Source: Cryptomeria japonica (Eukaryota; Streptophyta; Pinopsida; Cupressales; Cupressaceae). From it: a DNA stretch of 64,000 bases. The notes under the pieces were generated by a model, which had not been told where the DNA came from, did no database searches, and was given only the letters and a program-made list of their open reading frames with translations. Made by a program: the position numbers and the translations under genes. Where the stretch lies: contig NC_081415.1 in NCBI RefSeq assembly GCF_030272615.1, positions 104,214,796-104,278,795 on the forward strand, in the 5' to 3' direction. Below, piece by piece: positions 45,731 to 59,559 of the stretch (its first letter is position 1; each line of letters starts with the position of its first letter).

Positions 45731-47086
45731 GTAGATACTACATGTTGAACAGTTCTAGATGCTAAAAGGGGGGATGTGGATCAACATATATTAATACTTA
45801 ACCACTTTAACCATTTATCTACCATTAATTCCAATTAGCATGTGTGCAAAAGTAAAAAATTGAAAAACAAAATAAAAATCACACATGAAGACCAACATTT
45901 TACATGCAAAACCCAATGAAGGAAAAACCACAATGAGAACTATCCCACTATATGAAAATAACGTACAAATTTTTAGGCTCAAGGCCAAGGAAGCTCACTA
46001 CTCCTAATTTGGACTTGCAAGACAAAGGTGCACAACCTTAGGGAAAAATAAAATAGACCTACATACACTAAAGATCACTTCTTTAGGGAAAGATACAATA
46101 GATATGAATACAATGAATCAATATAGTTGAACTACAAAGAAACACATCCTCTAAAATGCAAGTTACAGTTCATTGTTATTACACATATGAAACTAACACC
46201 ATTACAGTTCAACTACACTTGAAAACCTTTACACTCACAAGATACACCATACACAACTTCATATCTCACATACTCAACTCCTCACTTCCTTTGAACAAAT
46301 TTCATCTTTATATACCATTCACAACCAAAGAAACATCAATTAGGTCAACCTAATTAGATGTAACATGTAGGATATAAATAGTCAGCCCAAAAACAATCTC
46401 AAAGGCAATGAGAAAGGAAGAATTAAACATGTGAAGGATCACACCATGTCGACACACCTTCCTATCCATCCCAAAACAACTCCTACAACTGTGCACGCTA
46501 CCACACAAAACAAAGATATATAGGTCGGCTCCAAAGGACATAACCATTAAAATAAACCAACCAAACTTACTCAAAACATGATTCAGACCACCAAGACTCT
46601 TATGGATGCACAACATAACATCACCTAGCACTAACATTGCTAAATCATTAAGTTGCCCCATTAGAACAACTAAAGGTGGAGGAATGCAACCCATTCCTGC
46701 AAACTGTCACATTGTCACCATACAAGTCAATACTCACAGCATCACAACATCAGCTATAGATCAAATGAGAACATAAAACTGGGATATATCAATAATTTGC
46801 ATCCACCAACATCATACTACAACTGCAAGCAATGACGAAGCAATGCTCCATAATGTGGACTATAAAAATATACCCAATTTGATAGACTGTTCACCACGAC
46901 AACCACCTTTAGTCAACTTCAATTTTCGACCACAAAATACATCTCCGAATTTCAAAAAAAGTCATAAGACAATTGGTTATACTATCTAAAGAAACTACAA
47001 TGATTGCATTACTCTAGAACACAACTAATTAACCTTCTAGAACAAAGTTATCGTCAATGACAACACAACTCATATTTGCAATAATT
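45731..47086 (-). mobile_element. LTR-like retroelement remnant, minus strand
   Basis: Minus-strand TATATAAAG at 46306-46314 and, near the right edge, GTTGTCATTGACGAT, a phrase seen at the start of some Copia LTRs. A CAAAACCCAATGAAGGAAAAACC phrase near 45907 has parallels near 54880 and 63430. Its right side is cut by the long LTR at 47087 and probably resumes at 51660. No coding domain seen; the 114-codon minus frame 46350-46694 has no recognisable content. Confidence 0.4.
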
Positions 47087-48844
47087 TGTAGTACCCCTTT
47101 CTCAATTAGACTTTTAGACTCATGTTTGACATCTGTTGACTCTTTTAGTGGATACATTATTGTGATATTTTTCTTAGACATTATGTAGTATAGTGATATG
47201 ATTTAATTTGATTTGCAGTATATGTTTCATGCAATATTTCCTTATGGATGTTTAAGGTGATTTTATTGGATTACTGTCATGGACTGACATATTTACTTTA
47301 TACATGCAATGTATTATATTCATGTTTCATGTTTGTAAGTGTATGGGGTGCGAGGGAATGATTTTCATTCACTCACTCCAATGAGACATGGAATGTCACG
47401 ATTCTCCTTCATCGGTGTGTGTGTTGTGTCTTTTATATATATATATATCTATATGCGCATGTGGTTCTTTGATGCAGAACATTGCAGGTACAAGTACCAG
47501 GTAGGTACGGGGTATCGACTCCATCTAATTTCACAAGTCTGAGCGTACCTTATTTATCCAATGGGAGTGGAAGAGATAGTGGTTAGCCCCTAAATTGACC
47601 CGTAGTTACACTCATGTGAGTGTTATCAGTCAAGCGTCATTTCCCGTTTGACGGTATGCAAGTCTTGGCCCTTTGGCATTTTCATTTTGTGAGCCATTTG
47701 GTGGTTATTTCTCATTTTGTGTGCCTCCTTCTAGTTAGAAAAGTTAGTTTGAATGAATTGTATTATTTCCTATTGGTGTATTTAAATTAAATTAATATGT
47801 CTTTGTGATTAATGATTTAGTTAAATAAATTGAGTTATTAAATTTAAATGGCTAAAGTGCATGTTATATTTAAGAAAACTAATTGTATTTATTTGAGAAA
47901 GGAATAAATTTAAAAAGTATGTTTTTTGAATTTTTTATTTATATGTTGAAGTTATTTTCAATTCAAGGAAAAAGAAATGAGAAAAAGAAAATATCTCCAT
48001 TGACCTTTTTGAAAGAGATTAGATTTTACCTTTTTGGGGGAAATTTTCTATTGGTTGAATAAAACTTTTAACCTAAACATTTTAGGTTAAAATATTTTCA
48101 TATATTTCCTGAGAATTCACAGGAAGGAAAGAGGAAAATTTTGGAAGCCAAGTTTTGAAAACAAAATTGGAAATTGGATTTTTGGATTTTTGGATTTGGT
48201 GTGCAGGTTGAAGCTCATCTTCAATTTTCTTCCAGGAGTGCATTTAAGGTTGGGTAGATTTTATTCATTCCTTTTGTTGCAAAAAATTGAAATGTTTTAA
48301 AATCTTCCTGTGTGTATGTTTGGGAATTCATGGAAATCTTTTGGAAGTTTTAAATTTAGTTTGAGTTGTGGGAATAGAGTGTTTTATGTTTTATTTTATC
48401 TCTTCCCAACTTAGTTTGTTAATTTTGAAGAAATTAGTTTTTTGTGTGTGCTTTCAAGTTGTATAATTTGTGTTAAATCTCTTCATTACTAGTTTGGAAG
48501 TAATAGGTTTATTTTCTATTTGTTTGGAAATTTTCAATTGTTTAAGAACAAAGGTTACATTGGCAAAAAATTTACAAATTGGCCTCCCTATGTGTGTTCT
48601 TGATTTTGTTTTTCATTTGTGTAATAACAATGACAATTTGGATTAAATCCTCTCTATTTTGGTTAAATTTGTTATGAATTTTGCCCAAAATCATTTGATT
48701 TAGGTCTTATTTGTATATATTTGTAAACAAAAAACTTTATTAAGAATTTTTCTTTTAAATGATTTTTCTATTTACTCTGTTTTTACAAAGTGCATTTTGT
48801 GCAGAAATTTTACCAGTAATTTTATTAAATTTTAAAAACAAATA

Positions 48845-48976
<132 letters not shown>

Positions 48977-49015
48977 ACCCACGTGGTAGGGGACCCACCG
49001 TCCCCCACCACGTGG

Positions 49016-49090
49016 GATGGTAGGCGCTACTACCATTGGTAGTCACTGCAATCATATGGTAGCAGTGCTACCATTGGTAGTCACTACCCA
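49016..49090. repeat. GGTAGT/ACTACC palindromic units, short version
   Basis: GGTAGGCGCTACTACC, TTGGTAGTCACTG and GGTAGCAGTGCTACC words follow the microsatellite, as at 10375-10531. Confidence 0.7.
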
Positions 49091-49215
49091 CTGCCAAACA
49101 TCAGTCATCTATTAAATAAAACAAACATATTTAGTTAGCTGTGCTTTTTGCAGCATGGGAAAAATTATAACGGTTCATCCAATTTTTTTGATATTCGGAT
49201 TTTTTATGTTTTATA

Positions 49216-49220
<5 letters not shown>

Positions 49221-49265
<45 letters not shown>
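49221..49265 (+). repeat. (TG)n microsatellite
   Basis: About 22 TG units inside the long LTR. Confidence 0.95.
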
Positions 49266-49266
<1 letters not shown>

Positions 49267-49682
49267 GGTGTAAATAATTATTCATCTTGGATATTATTAC
49301 ACTTACTTAAGTTTACTTAGGAAATGCATTTCATAGTAGTTTGGGTATGAGACACTTGGGTGTTTGTGCCACATTGGGATAGTGTGTGTAGGAGAAATTC
49401 CACCTTTTATGGTGTTGATCTTGTTGTTACACTCCACATTCAGTGGGTGATCCACCTCATGTGGACTATTATATTATTTCTCCTACCTACCCTTGTTTCT
49501 TATTGAGCCACATGTCATGTTTGTGTGCTCACATATCCCTAGTCTTGCCTATATAAGCAAGCTCATCTACATTGTATGTAATTTTGACATTATTGATCAT
49601 TTTCTATTGATGAGAATACAGTTTATTCTTGTCCTATATTGTGTCTCTATTTTGTACATTTCATTGAGCTCTTGATCTTGGC

Positions 49683-49783
<101 letters not shown>

Positions 49784-49920
49784 GTTTTTAAATGTAAATT
49801 TTCCTTTATGATTATTGTTAGTAAATTAGCTTTATCTATTATTTAAGCTATTTTTAGATAAGATATATACACATAATAAGATTTGTGTATACATTCATCA
49901 AATATATAATTATATACATA

Positions 49921-49925
<5 letters not shown>

Positions 49926-50002
<77 letters not shown>
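49926..50002 (+). repeat. (TA)n microsatellite
   Basis: About 38 TA units in the same LTR. Confidence 0.95.
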
Positions 50003-50004
<2 letters not shown>

Positions 50005-51659
50005 GTGGTTTTTAATATTTTTTAGAAATCGTATTATTTGGGAAAATTAAATTAAATGATGCTTTTGTGGAAAATGTATTATTTAATATGGTATGTTTTA
50101 TTCATTAAGTTATCATGATTTTTGCTTGTTCAAAAATAAAAGGGGGCATTTGGTTATTTGTGGTTAGTTTAAATTCTAGCCTTATTAGATTAATGACGAC
50201 TTTGAATTTCTTTTAAACAGTGTGGTTGTGTTTTATTAAATTTTAAATGTTGAATTGCAAGTATATATGATTTTATTATTTTCCAAAGATTGTTTGAAAT
50301 ATGATCTTAGTGAATTGGTATTTCTTAGCAAAGGGCTTATTTCGTTGCAATTCTTGTAAATGTTTAGTCGTCATGTTGTATTTGTTGTACCCTCTTGATC
50401 AGGTGTTGTCCTTATAACCTTGTCATTTTAAACCATGATGTGTTTGTTCCTTATGGTTAAACAAGGGTTAGTAAGTTTGTGTATTCATCACTTGTGTTTG
50501 TAGTGGTTTTATGGCTGTCAGTATCGCCATAGGGTTCTCATCATGAGACTGTGATTGTATAGTGGCCTATGGGAGAGTGGCTTTCAAGTGGGGGTTGTGC
50601 CCGAAGTGGTTGGCTGGATAACCCCTCAAAAGTGAGTTAATAAGTGATAACCTAATAATTGATTAGGGGGTGGGTAGGTCTAAACATTAAATAAGATATT
50701 GTACCCCGCACATGGTTGAGTGCTCGTATAGACTCAAGATGTAGTGGGAAGGCTTGGAATGGAAAACTGACCACCTTGTCTTCACGAAGGGTTGGTAGAG
50801 TCCGCATGAGTCTTGGATGGAACTAGGGGTTTGGGAAAGGTTACCAGGATAACCCAGGTTGGGGGTCAGGACCTATGGATGCCTACCTAGGGTAACCATC
50901 ATAAGCTATGCGATGACACTCTCTCTTTAGGGTCACTAGTGTATTGTGATGTTGAGTTCACTTGGAGTATTGTGGAGTCACTCTTGTATTGTCGACCATG
51001 TTTTTCTTGTGCTTGCTTGAGGGTCTTCTGCTATCTCCCAGCACGGTGGGGTGATTTCATTTTGGGATCACATGGTCAGGTGGTAGTGCCACTTCCCATC
51101 AGATGTTTATGTTTGTGTCTTCATGCAAGGATTGGCTTCGCAAATATTTTTGTGGTTTGCATTTCTTGTATCATCTCATGCTGGAGATTTATGTATTTGA
51201 GACCTACATGGTCATTTGTATCAGTGGATTATGTAACCTTGGTATTTGGTAAATATGTAATTTTATATGCATTATTGGAAGCCATGTAATAGATGAATAA
51301 TGTAATCTTGTTATTGGATGTTTATTTTATTAGTTATCCTTATTCTTTGTGCAAATGCCTTCTTGAAGAGTAATATATATTGTAATACTTTCAATCTTTA
51401 AATGATGTAATCTATTATGTGAATATGGTTTATTGTGTCCAACAAGTAATTGATGGATAAATGGATTAACCTTTCTAATGGAATTTAACCTTTCGAATTA
51501 TTCTTCGTTGGTAACCCTTGAGGAATTCTTTGTGTTGGACTTTCGCTTGTGTAATAAATGAGCAATGTAGTAATTAAACCACTTCATATGGTTTAACTTA
51601 AAAAAATTAGTTGTTTAGTTGTGTGGTTTTTCCTTTAGGGTTTCTGGCGGGGCATTACA

Positions 51660-54600
51660 CAATCTCCCCCTTTTTAATTCATGGAAACACTTGTGCCAAC
51701 TCCAAACTATTACCATATCACTCCTAAATGAACTCTCTCCCCCTTTGACATCAAGAATGAAGGGTGTCTCCATAACACAAACTCAATTATTGTATACAAC
51801 TTCCCCTTAGCATATGAACAAAATTCAAAACCAAATTGTATTTCACCAACCTTCTACTTATCCACTTATGTATATACATGAACAAAATTGTCTTACTAAT
51901 AAAAATTAAGGATTCTGCATAATTGGGGGCATAATGCCCTTGTGAATAGACTTGAGATGAGACCAAGTGGTCTTCCAATCATTTTTGTAGAGATAAAAAT
52001 TTTGTGTTGATGTTCCATCTTCAAAAGAAGATCATTTGCCTCCTTGTGAGTACCTAGAACCTTCACTAAATGATCCAACTTATGAGAGTCGGCAAGACAT
52101 CTCACCATGCTGGTGAGCTGCAAATATACAATATTTCTTATATGACCAAATTATGCCTTAATATTTCCCTTTTGATTAATTAGAAGTTTTAATTACATAT
52201 ACAAACTCTTTATTTGCATTCTACCATTACTATCTACATCCTTCTTCAAATCTACAATACTAGATAATCATACAATTTATGCTTCCAAAGTGTCTATTTG
52301 ACCCTAAATATCTTTGGTGGATACATGCCACTAATGACAAAATTGATATGACACCACTATATCCCTTACATTCTTGTCAAAAATTACTATTCTTTCCTAC
52401 AATCGGCTATGTGCAATTGCACTTTAATTCACTAGTTCTTCTAATCTCTTTACTTTTGTTCTCTTTCCAACATCTTTTAAAATTGTTGATTCCAAGTTAG
52501 AAGCATAATCCTTCAAGCCATTAAGTATATCTTGTAGATACTCCTCATCACTCAGAGTCTCATCCAACACAACTTCTAGAATTTTCTCATGGAGAAACTC
52601 TATTGTATCTTTTATCAACTCTATGCACTGGATTTGTGATTTGATGTACTTCTTGCACGCAGAGTGGTGATGTATATCACCAAATTGTAACATGTGTAGG
52701 GGGGAAACTAGTTAACGTTCGTCTCACCTCATGTTATAGGTACTTGAATTATCTCAATGGTAACAACTGGTTTAAACTACAACTACAACTTCAACAATTC
52801 TGATGCAGAGTCTCCTGGAGGACTAGAAGGTTCTCCACCAAACACAATATTTCTTTCTTCCTCTGTCTTGTTTTTTTATTCTTGATCTTTCTATGCATCC
52901 TTCTAGTCTTCTTATAGGAGAATACAAAGTATTATTTATCTCTTCTATGGCCTTACCTATTGCATCCTCAATATGCTTGACTATCCTCTTTCTTTTGTTC
53001 TAAACCTTGTATTGAGAGCCTAAAAATCCTTAGCTCTATCTTCCTTGTACAAAATATTGCACACCATATCAAAGGCTTGTGGTTTCGCATTGGATTCTCT
53101 CATCAGTGCATCCTTCCTTCTTTTTGTTAAGGCTTCCAACTATTCCAAGGTAACTTATCCACAATATTATTCACATTCTTATCAAAAGTAATCAGATATC
53201 AGATAGTAGTTTTTTTTATCCTCTCTTTCTCTATCAAAGTGGCATCGTTATATAATTCTACAGACACCTACAAGGAATCGTGCTGACAAATAGAATTTAC
53301 TAGACTGCCAAAATTAAGTGATTGATAATCAACCAAAGCGGAATCGGTCTTCTTCTTTTCCTTTTCCTTCCTTGGTTCTTTCTTTATCACATCCTTCCTC
53401 TTCTTTGTAGGGGTCTCTATCGAAGAGACCAAAGTTCTCTTTCTCTAACTGAGAGGCACAATGTTCTCTTCTTCTTTAGCATCCTCTTTCTTTATTGTTG
53501 TCTTTGTAGACCTCTTTCTAAATTAGAAAATTTTCTTTCTACACTTCCTCATCTATGTTGTTACTATCAACTTTCTCAACATTGGGTTCTAGACCAACTT
53601 TCTTTCTTGTTTCCTTTTGTTTATGTCTTCGTCATTTATTGTCACTTGATACTACCCTCACTAGGGTTCTAGAGGAACCCATATTTATCTAAGGAGAGAT
53701 GAACACTAACCTAGTTCTCCTTTGTTCTTGCTTTCCAAAGCCTTCTTCTATTGTGGTAATATTAATATTTTTGTACAAGTTCTTCATCTGCTTTGCATGT
53801 GTGGTCTCAACCTTCTTCTAGAGCATATTGTTCAATAATTCAATTGTAGTCCCAAATATTTCTACACTCTAATCTCTCAAGAACTACAATAGGGTCTCTA
53901 TATTCTTCACATACTCCTCTGATATCTCATAGGGTAACTCAAGAAGCCATGCACTCCTTGTCTCTACTACCTCAATGTAACAATCATCCTTACTAACTAG
54001 AAAGGTGTCCCAATTCTATACTTTCAGACCAAATTGGTAGGAACCCTCTCTCTTTCCTGCATCTTTTCTTGAAAATTCTTAAATCATGTAGAGTTTATAG
54101 CATTATACACTTTTGTATCATTATTAAAACTTATGGTATGATGTTTTATTTGCACTATTATAGGTGTGAACTTATTCCACACTTTACTCTTACCACCTGG
54201 GAGCTCATTCATGAACATAAATGTCAGGAATATGATTAGAGACCCATCCTTGAATGGATATTTGAATTTCTTTGTCTTGTCTAGATTATCCAGAAGTTTA
54301 ACTGTCTCAAAAGTTCACACAAATCAAAATTGTATCCTTAAACCACCATATGATAAGTGCAGAGTGTATAGTGGTGGTAGTGGCAAAACCCTCATGGTTC
54401 TGATAGTAAATTTTATACAGCAAACCCTTGGTGACATAGCCTACACCTGAATCAATAATGTCCTCAATATCCATAGCTCTTTGTCATATGTTGCACATGT
54501 AATCTCAAACATAGTATCATTCTTCACCAAATTCAAAACAAGAGTGTTAGAGAAGCATATAAGCCCTTTTAAGTCCCTACTGGCATCCTTCATGATCTTG

Positions 54601-54690
54601 TGTGAGAATTATAGAAATATAATATCTCCATGAATTCAACTCAAGATTATTTGAATCTATGCATTCTCATAGCTGAAATCAAGGAACTCC
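51660..54690 (-). pseudogene. Unrecognised minus-strand ORF remnants, coiled-coil rich
   Basis: I do not recognise this gene. Minus-strand fragments at 51896-52123, 52424-52693 (Asp/Glu/Lys-rich helix ending Lys-Arg-Leu-Glu-Glu-Leu-Val-Asn), about 52800-53150, 53320-53660 (Lys/Arg-rich, basic) and 53900-54600 (Phe-Lys-Tyr-Pro-Phe-Lys-Asp-Gly, Lys-Val-Trp-Asn-Lys-Phe) read as one decayed protein. On the minus strand CAAAGGGGGAGAG near 51737 looks like a polypurine tract at its 3' side, which suggests a retroelement-carried ORF. No RT, integrase or Gag motif is seen. Many stops and frameshifts. Confidence 0.4.
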
Positions 54691-56218
54691 TAAATATTTA
54701 ACCCTTTAAGGAACACAAATGGACCACTAAGAGGGGGGTTGAATTAGTGGTAATAAAGAAAGTTTAGCTTACTAAATGATCTAAGCTTTAATACCATAAA
54801 TCCAGAGACTATGAGCAGAGATATTAAACATATTTTCACACACACACATAAGGAAAACTCATAACACAATATCTACAAGGAAAACCCATGATGGGGAAAA
54901 ACCTCGATGAGAAATGTTGCTAGAGTCTACTACTCTAATCCAACCTCACAATGGAATTTTTTTATTACACATTTATGGGCCCCAACCCAAAGAAGAACCC
55001 AATCAAGTGATCACAATATTTATTATCATCAATCCAAAGGAGAACCAACCCCCTATCTAAGCTCCCACTCAAATGATTACAATAAAGATAAAAGTTATAG
55101 CTGCAAGTTGAGTACCTTGTTGCAAATGAGGTTTTGCAACTCACTATGTTATTTGCGTTTGAGAGTGATTATTCTCTAGTCTACTCATAAGCTTCATCCT
55201 CTTCTCGCTGGTCTCTACTAACACTCCTTCCCTCTCCCTTTTCTTTGTACCAGCTCTTCTAATCTCTACTCTCAGTTCAGTTCTTCTTCTCTACCTCAGT
55301 CGGTGTGGACAACCTTCTAGATTCTCTCCACCCTAGTCATCTTCTCTTCAACTTTGTCTTATCTACTCTTAGGTCTCTGGACTCTATTTTCCACCTCTAT
55401 GGTCTTATCTATCTACTCCCTTCTCTTGGCTCACTGCTCTGAAGTTTGCAACTTTTGTCCTTTGTTTCTACTTCCCTTGGTGTGAATTATCTATTGTGTT
55501 AATCACACTCTCTAAGCGGCTATCACTCCTTTTGTGCTTTCAAGTATTCTCTTATTTTTATGTCTTGCATTCAGGTTTAGCACATTCTCCTCTTCTCTCT
55601 TCTTTGTACGCTACCTCGCTTCACCCACACTAACTCTCATATCCCCCACACATCAAATCAGACTATTAACCTTTTTCTAACAAAGTAGCTCCACTTAATG
55701 GTCATCATCATAACCCCAGGATTTTCTCTCCAACAAGGAATTTGAAAATGATTTTCTTGAGGCCCTAAAAAATCTTCCTTTCTGGTTGATTGGATGCCAT
55801 CATTTATTGTATCCTCTCTATCTTCAGATTTCACTCTAAGTTTATATTATTAGTTTTAGTAATCTTCACTTGCCTATAGTCATGACACCTTGTCTTCTGA
55901 AGATCTCTTGATATTCTTGAGCCACATAACAATCTACTACCTATTCTCCATTAAATGTAACCTTTTCTCATCTCCACATGTGATGAATTCTGATTGGATT
56001 GCAAACTACCACCTACTATGTGTCCATGTAACCAATTTCTACAAGAAAAACCTCTCCTTTCATCTAGATGGAAATTGATTTGTCTCATACCTAGCACGTC
56101 CTTCACATCTCCTATTAAGTCATTGGGTAAGACTTTGTTAGTTATCCACATGGAGTCACATCTGAATCGGCATTGGATGAACATCCATCGCATTCTCTGC
56201 ATCATAAAATATACCTAT
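54691..56218 (-). mobile_element. LTR-like segment, minus strand, and flanking non-coding sequence
   Basis: Near 54727 the minus strand reads TTCAACCCCCCTCTTAGTGG, a phrase typical of the last bases of some plant LTRs just before the primer site. AAAACCCATGATGGGGAAAAACC near 54882 parallels 45907 and 63430. Between about 55200 and 56200 no gene is supported. Confidence 0.35.
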
Positions 56219-56895
56219 GAGATGGCGAGATAGTGAACTATCTTCCATCTTCTTATCTCGCAAGAACATTTGTCATCAGTCCTCATTCCTACGGGCTGGT
56301 GGGATGCATGTTTCCACATTGTGATACTTACCCATAAAGTCCTTTTTGTCTAGTCTCTCTTGATGTGGGATGGTGGGGTACCGATTTCAACACTGTGGTT
56401 GTTACCCTGCAGTGCCTTTTGTCCTTAGTCTTCTTTGCCACGGGATGAAAAGATGCATCATGCTTCTCTTCACCATATTACTCCATAGGATCATTTTACT
56501 TTGGTCTTCCTCATGGGATGGCAGGGCCACCAATTTTTCCACATTGGATATTTACCTTTTTGCCCCATGGTGTCTTTTGTCTTCCTTTTCCCTTGCCACA
56601 AGATGATGAGATTAATCAATCATCTTCCTTCTTGTTGTCCCGCAAGGTCCTTTTCCTCCAATCTTCCCAACTGCAAGATAGCAGGGAACACCTCTTCCTT
56701 TATATTTTTGTTACCTTGTGAGGTTCTGATTCTTCCAACCTTCACATCGCGGGATAGTGGAGCATCAATTTTAACACTGTGGTGATCTCCCGTAGAGTCC
56801 TCTTTCTCCATTCTTCCTATCCACGAGATGGCAAGGCACTATTTCATCAAACCTTGTTGTTGGCACTATTTTGCCAAGACTTTGCACCCATTATA
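56219..56895. repeat. Degenerate minisatellite, about 74-bp period
   Basis: Nine units begin with a GGGATGGTGGG-like core at 56219, 56293, 56367, 56442, 56515, 56600, 56675, 56751 and 56825, spaced 73-76 bp except one of 85. Each continues with ATTTCAACACTGTGGT-like and GTCCTTTTTGTC-like blocks. Open frames across it follow the repeat and are not genes. Confidence 0.8.
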
Positions 56896-57340
56896 ATGAA
56901 CAAAACTATGTCGCTATAGTTCCAAGGCACCGACAAGAAGCAATTTGGGTTTTGCCAAAAGGCAAAGTCTTACCAAAAAAGAAACATCATCAGTAAGACA
57001 CATCTAGTATCACATCAAAAAGGAACATTATCATCTAAACTCCCCAGTTGTATTTCTCCAAGCCTCCTAAAGGTCACAATGAAAAGAAGTCATATCTCTA
57101 TAGCTCCAATGGACCGACAAGAAGCAAATCATGTTTTTCCAAAAGGCTAAGTCACACCCAAAAGAGAACTTTGTCAACAAGACACGTTTATGCATCACAA
57201 CAAAAAGATCCATATAGATATAGCACCAAAAGTTGGCATGATGCAAAAGTAATTTTGCTGAAATTCCAGGTCATACCAAAAAAGCAACATTATAGGCAAG
57301 ATATCATATCAGCAAGACCGGTCGACTATCACATAGAAAA
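56896..57340. repeat. Second degenerate repeat, larger unit
   Basis: CTATAGTTCCAAGGCACCGA near 56915, CTATAGCTCCAATGGACCGA near 57096 and ATATAGCACCAAAAGTTGGC near 57219 begin related segments with shared AAAAGGCAAAGTCTTACC and AAGACACAT words. Unit length is irregular. Confidence 0.5.
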
Positions 57341-58065
57341 GGGGATATCAGTATGACACTTAGAATCTGCAAAGCTTGAAAAGGAGTCACAACAAAAGGA
57401 AAAATCATGTCAAAATACATATCGACGAGATGCATCTAAAGTCTCTCTGAAATAGGGATGTTGATATGATTTTAAGGATCTTCTTAGCCCGAAAGAGGTC
57501 TCACCAAAGGATGAAGTCACACTGAACAACAAGGGTTTCATAGAGACATGAAAGATCTCACACAAAATGCTTGATCATTGTGGGTTTTCAACAACACTCT
57601 TTTGAAACTTGATCACTAAAACCAGAGTGATCTCCAAAACAATCAAGACATCTTGCTGAAGTGAGATCTCTTAAAGATAAACACAGACATGCAATGAGTG
57701 GTGGTTGACACACTGTGTGTTTGACATGAAAAGGAACCCAACATTGATGCCAAACCTGAACCAACTCATCTCCCCTTGCATACTAAACTAGATCAACTCT
57801 ACCAATCTGAATTAGACTGCTCTTCATCAACACCATGTAGCAACACCACTTTAGCCAATCTGATCTACCTTTGGGACATGCATCATCCAAACATCTCTAT
57901 CTAATCTTATCTGCACTTTGGAGCACTCATCATTGCTCAACTTTTCCTACTTGAGACCACAACGTCTCAACCAAACCTGATCTTCATCTAAAGCATTCAC
58001 ATGTTGCATCTTTGTATCTATATCCAATGGATGACTCTATATCTGTATCTGATTCATCTTCTCAA
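57341..58065. other. No gene seen
   Basis: AT-rich sequence with no supported frame, RNA gene or clear repeat; words such as CTGATCTACC/CTGAACCAAC recur loosely near 57770-57990. Confidence 0.4.
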
Positions 58066-58358
58066 CTATTGACATCTATGACAATCGAATTCCAACAACC
58101 CTAACTCTTGAATATGCTTATATTGTTGTATGAATGTCATTAGGTCATCTTCCACAAGTTGCTTCCACAAATCATTAAACTTTACATGACTAACCTTTGT
58201 TAGGGGCACATCGATGTAATCCCTAATGTTCTCCATGTATACAACATCTAGGATCACCTTAAAAAAAAATCCTTATCTCTCTCTATCACCACAAAAGGAT
58301 AGAGTTTGAATTGTAGTTTTGGCTTCAAAGACATGTCAACAACAATCGATGTAGCCAT
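58066..58358 (-). pseudogene. N-terminal part of an unrecognised ORF, frameshifted
   Basis: ATG at 58356-58358 opens Met-Ala-Thr-Ser-Ile-Val-Val-Asp-Met-Ser-Leu-Lys-Pro. After about 30 codons the frame slips at a run of nine A (58261-58269) and goes on in the next frame to a stop at 58066 through Asp-Tyr-Ile-Asp-Val-Pro-Leu and Trp-Lys-Gln-Leu-Val-Glu-Asp. I do not recognise the family. It may be the start of the protein whose later parts lie at 51.7-54.6 kb, with repeats inserted between; this is inference from strand and order. Confidence 0.45.
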
Positions 58359-58939
58359 CTTGTTCAAAGAGACTAAACTAAAAACATGAAATTGTAGAAT
58401 ACCTTGAAACACTTTTTTGCAAGGGTTTGCACCAGAAATCTCTTTCACCCAATAGTTCTCAAATTTAAAAGATCACAAGTGATCAAAATGAATTCAAAAT
58501 CGTAATTATCCATTTACTTCACCAACTTAGGTTTTTTCCTTAAATGCATTTGAGTGTTACAAACAAAAAGTTGATACTTTGTTACACAAATTATCACAAT
58601 TACCTCCACTGATCAATGCAAACACCCAAAATGTTTTGGAAATACCTTCCAAACATTTGCCATGTTGAAACCAATCCAACATCCATGCAATAAGGGGCTC
58701 CTTAAGATCTTCAAAGAGTTATCCCCCATAGATAATGCATATTATCTAGTTTCTAGAGGAATTATCTACACCTCCAATAGGCACAAACACATCTGCTATC
58801 TTTATATATACATTCTCATTATATTTATTAACCCATGTCTTTTGCATCTTCTCCTTTATATCATTAATGTCAACCTTCTTTTTTTCAGAATAGAGGTCTT
58901 TGCATTCTTTCCTCTACAAAACCTAGTAAAGTTTTTTAA

Positions 58940-59545
58940 TTTTTGCAATTTTAACAAGTAGGACCTTGTTACAAAGCACTTCCATTCCATCTAAAATTAT
59001 ATTTGTACTCAACTACCTTTTTCCCATATTTGTTGCATGCATAAGAATATCTATTGAAAGGTTGAACATTTCTACCATAGTTTGTATTCACATATTCATA
59101 CATCATACTACTTTTACATTCATTTTTCTTATTTCTAAACTTACTGCAAGCATAGCATTGAACATTAAATAGTTGAGATGTGATCTAAATTCTACTTTAG
59201 ATAGATCTATGTCCAAATTTATTACATGTAAAAAATTTACTATTAAAAGATGGAGAGTACCTGGTTTGAGCATGAGGAGGCTTTCTAAAGATTTTCTTGT
59301 TGTGGACCTAAGTGAAACCCTTTTAATCTTCAATTATCATCTTATATTTGTCCTTAACCTTTTCCTTTCATTTCTCATCTTTTTTGGGTGTTTTAGAACA
59401 TTCTCCTTTGTCAAACCATAGCATCTCATTAAGCATATCACTATCGTCTTTGAGCTTTAAGTTCCTATCAATTTATTCTTTTGTCTCTTTTAATGATTTC
59501 CTCAACATAACCAATTCTTCTTCAAGCTTCGTGCATGTTGGCTTG
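58940..59545 (-). pseudogene. Copia-type Gag zinc-knuckle remnant
   Basis: The minus strand reads a Leu/Glu/Lys-rich helix (Lys-Leu-Glu-Glu-Glu-Leu-Val-Met-Leu-Arg-Lys, about 59510), then Arg-Tyr-Ser-Pro-Ser-Phe-Asn with Cys-Asn-Lys-Phe-Gly-His, Cys-Tyr-Ala-Cys-Ser-Lys-Phe and Tyr-Ala-Cys-Asn-Lys-Tyr-Gly. These are three decayed CCHC-like modules in a row. Several stops. No protease, integrase or RT follows before 58.45 kb, so pol is lost. Confidence 0.5.
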
Positions 59546-59559
59546 ATGATGAATTTTGT

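Noticed and set aside
56370-56785. Overlapping plus-strand frames with Trp/Cys/Phe-rich products
   Set aside because: Products of the 74-bp minisatellite; the period is not a multiple of three and the frame changes between units.
56219-56895. CRISPR-like array
   Set aside because: Units are diverged along their whole length with no identical repeats and unique spacers, and the DNA is plant nuclear.
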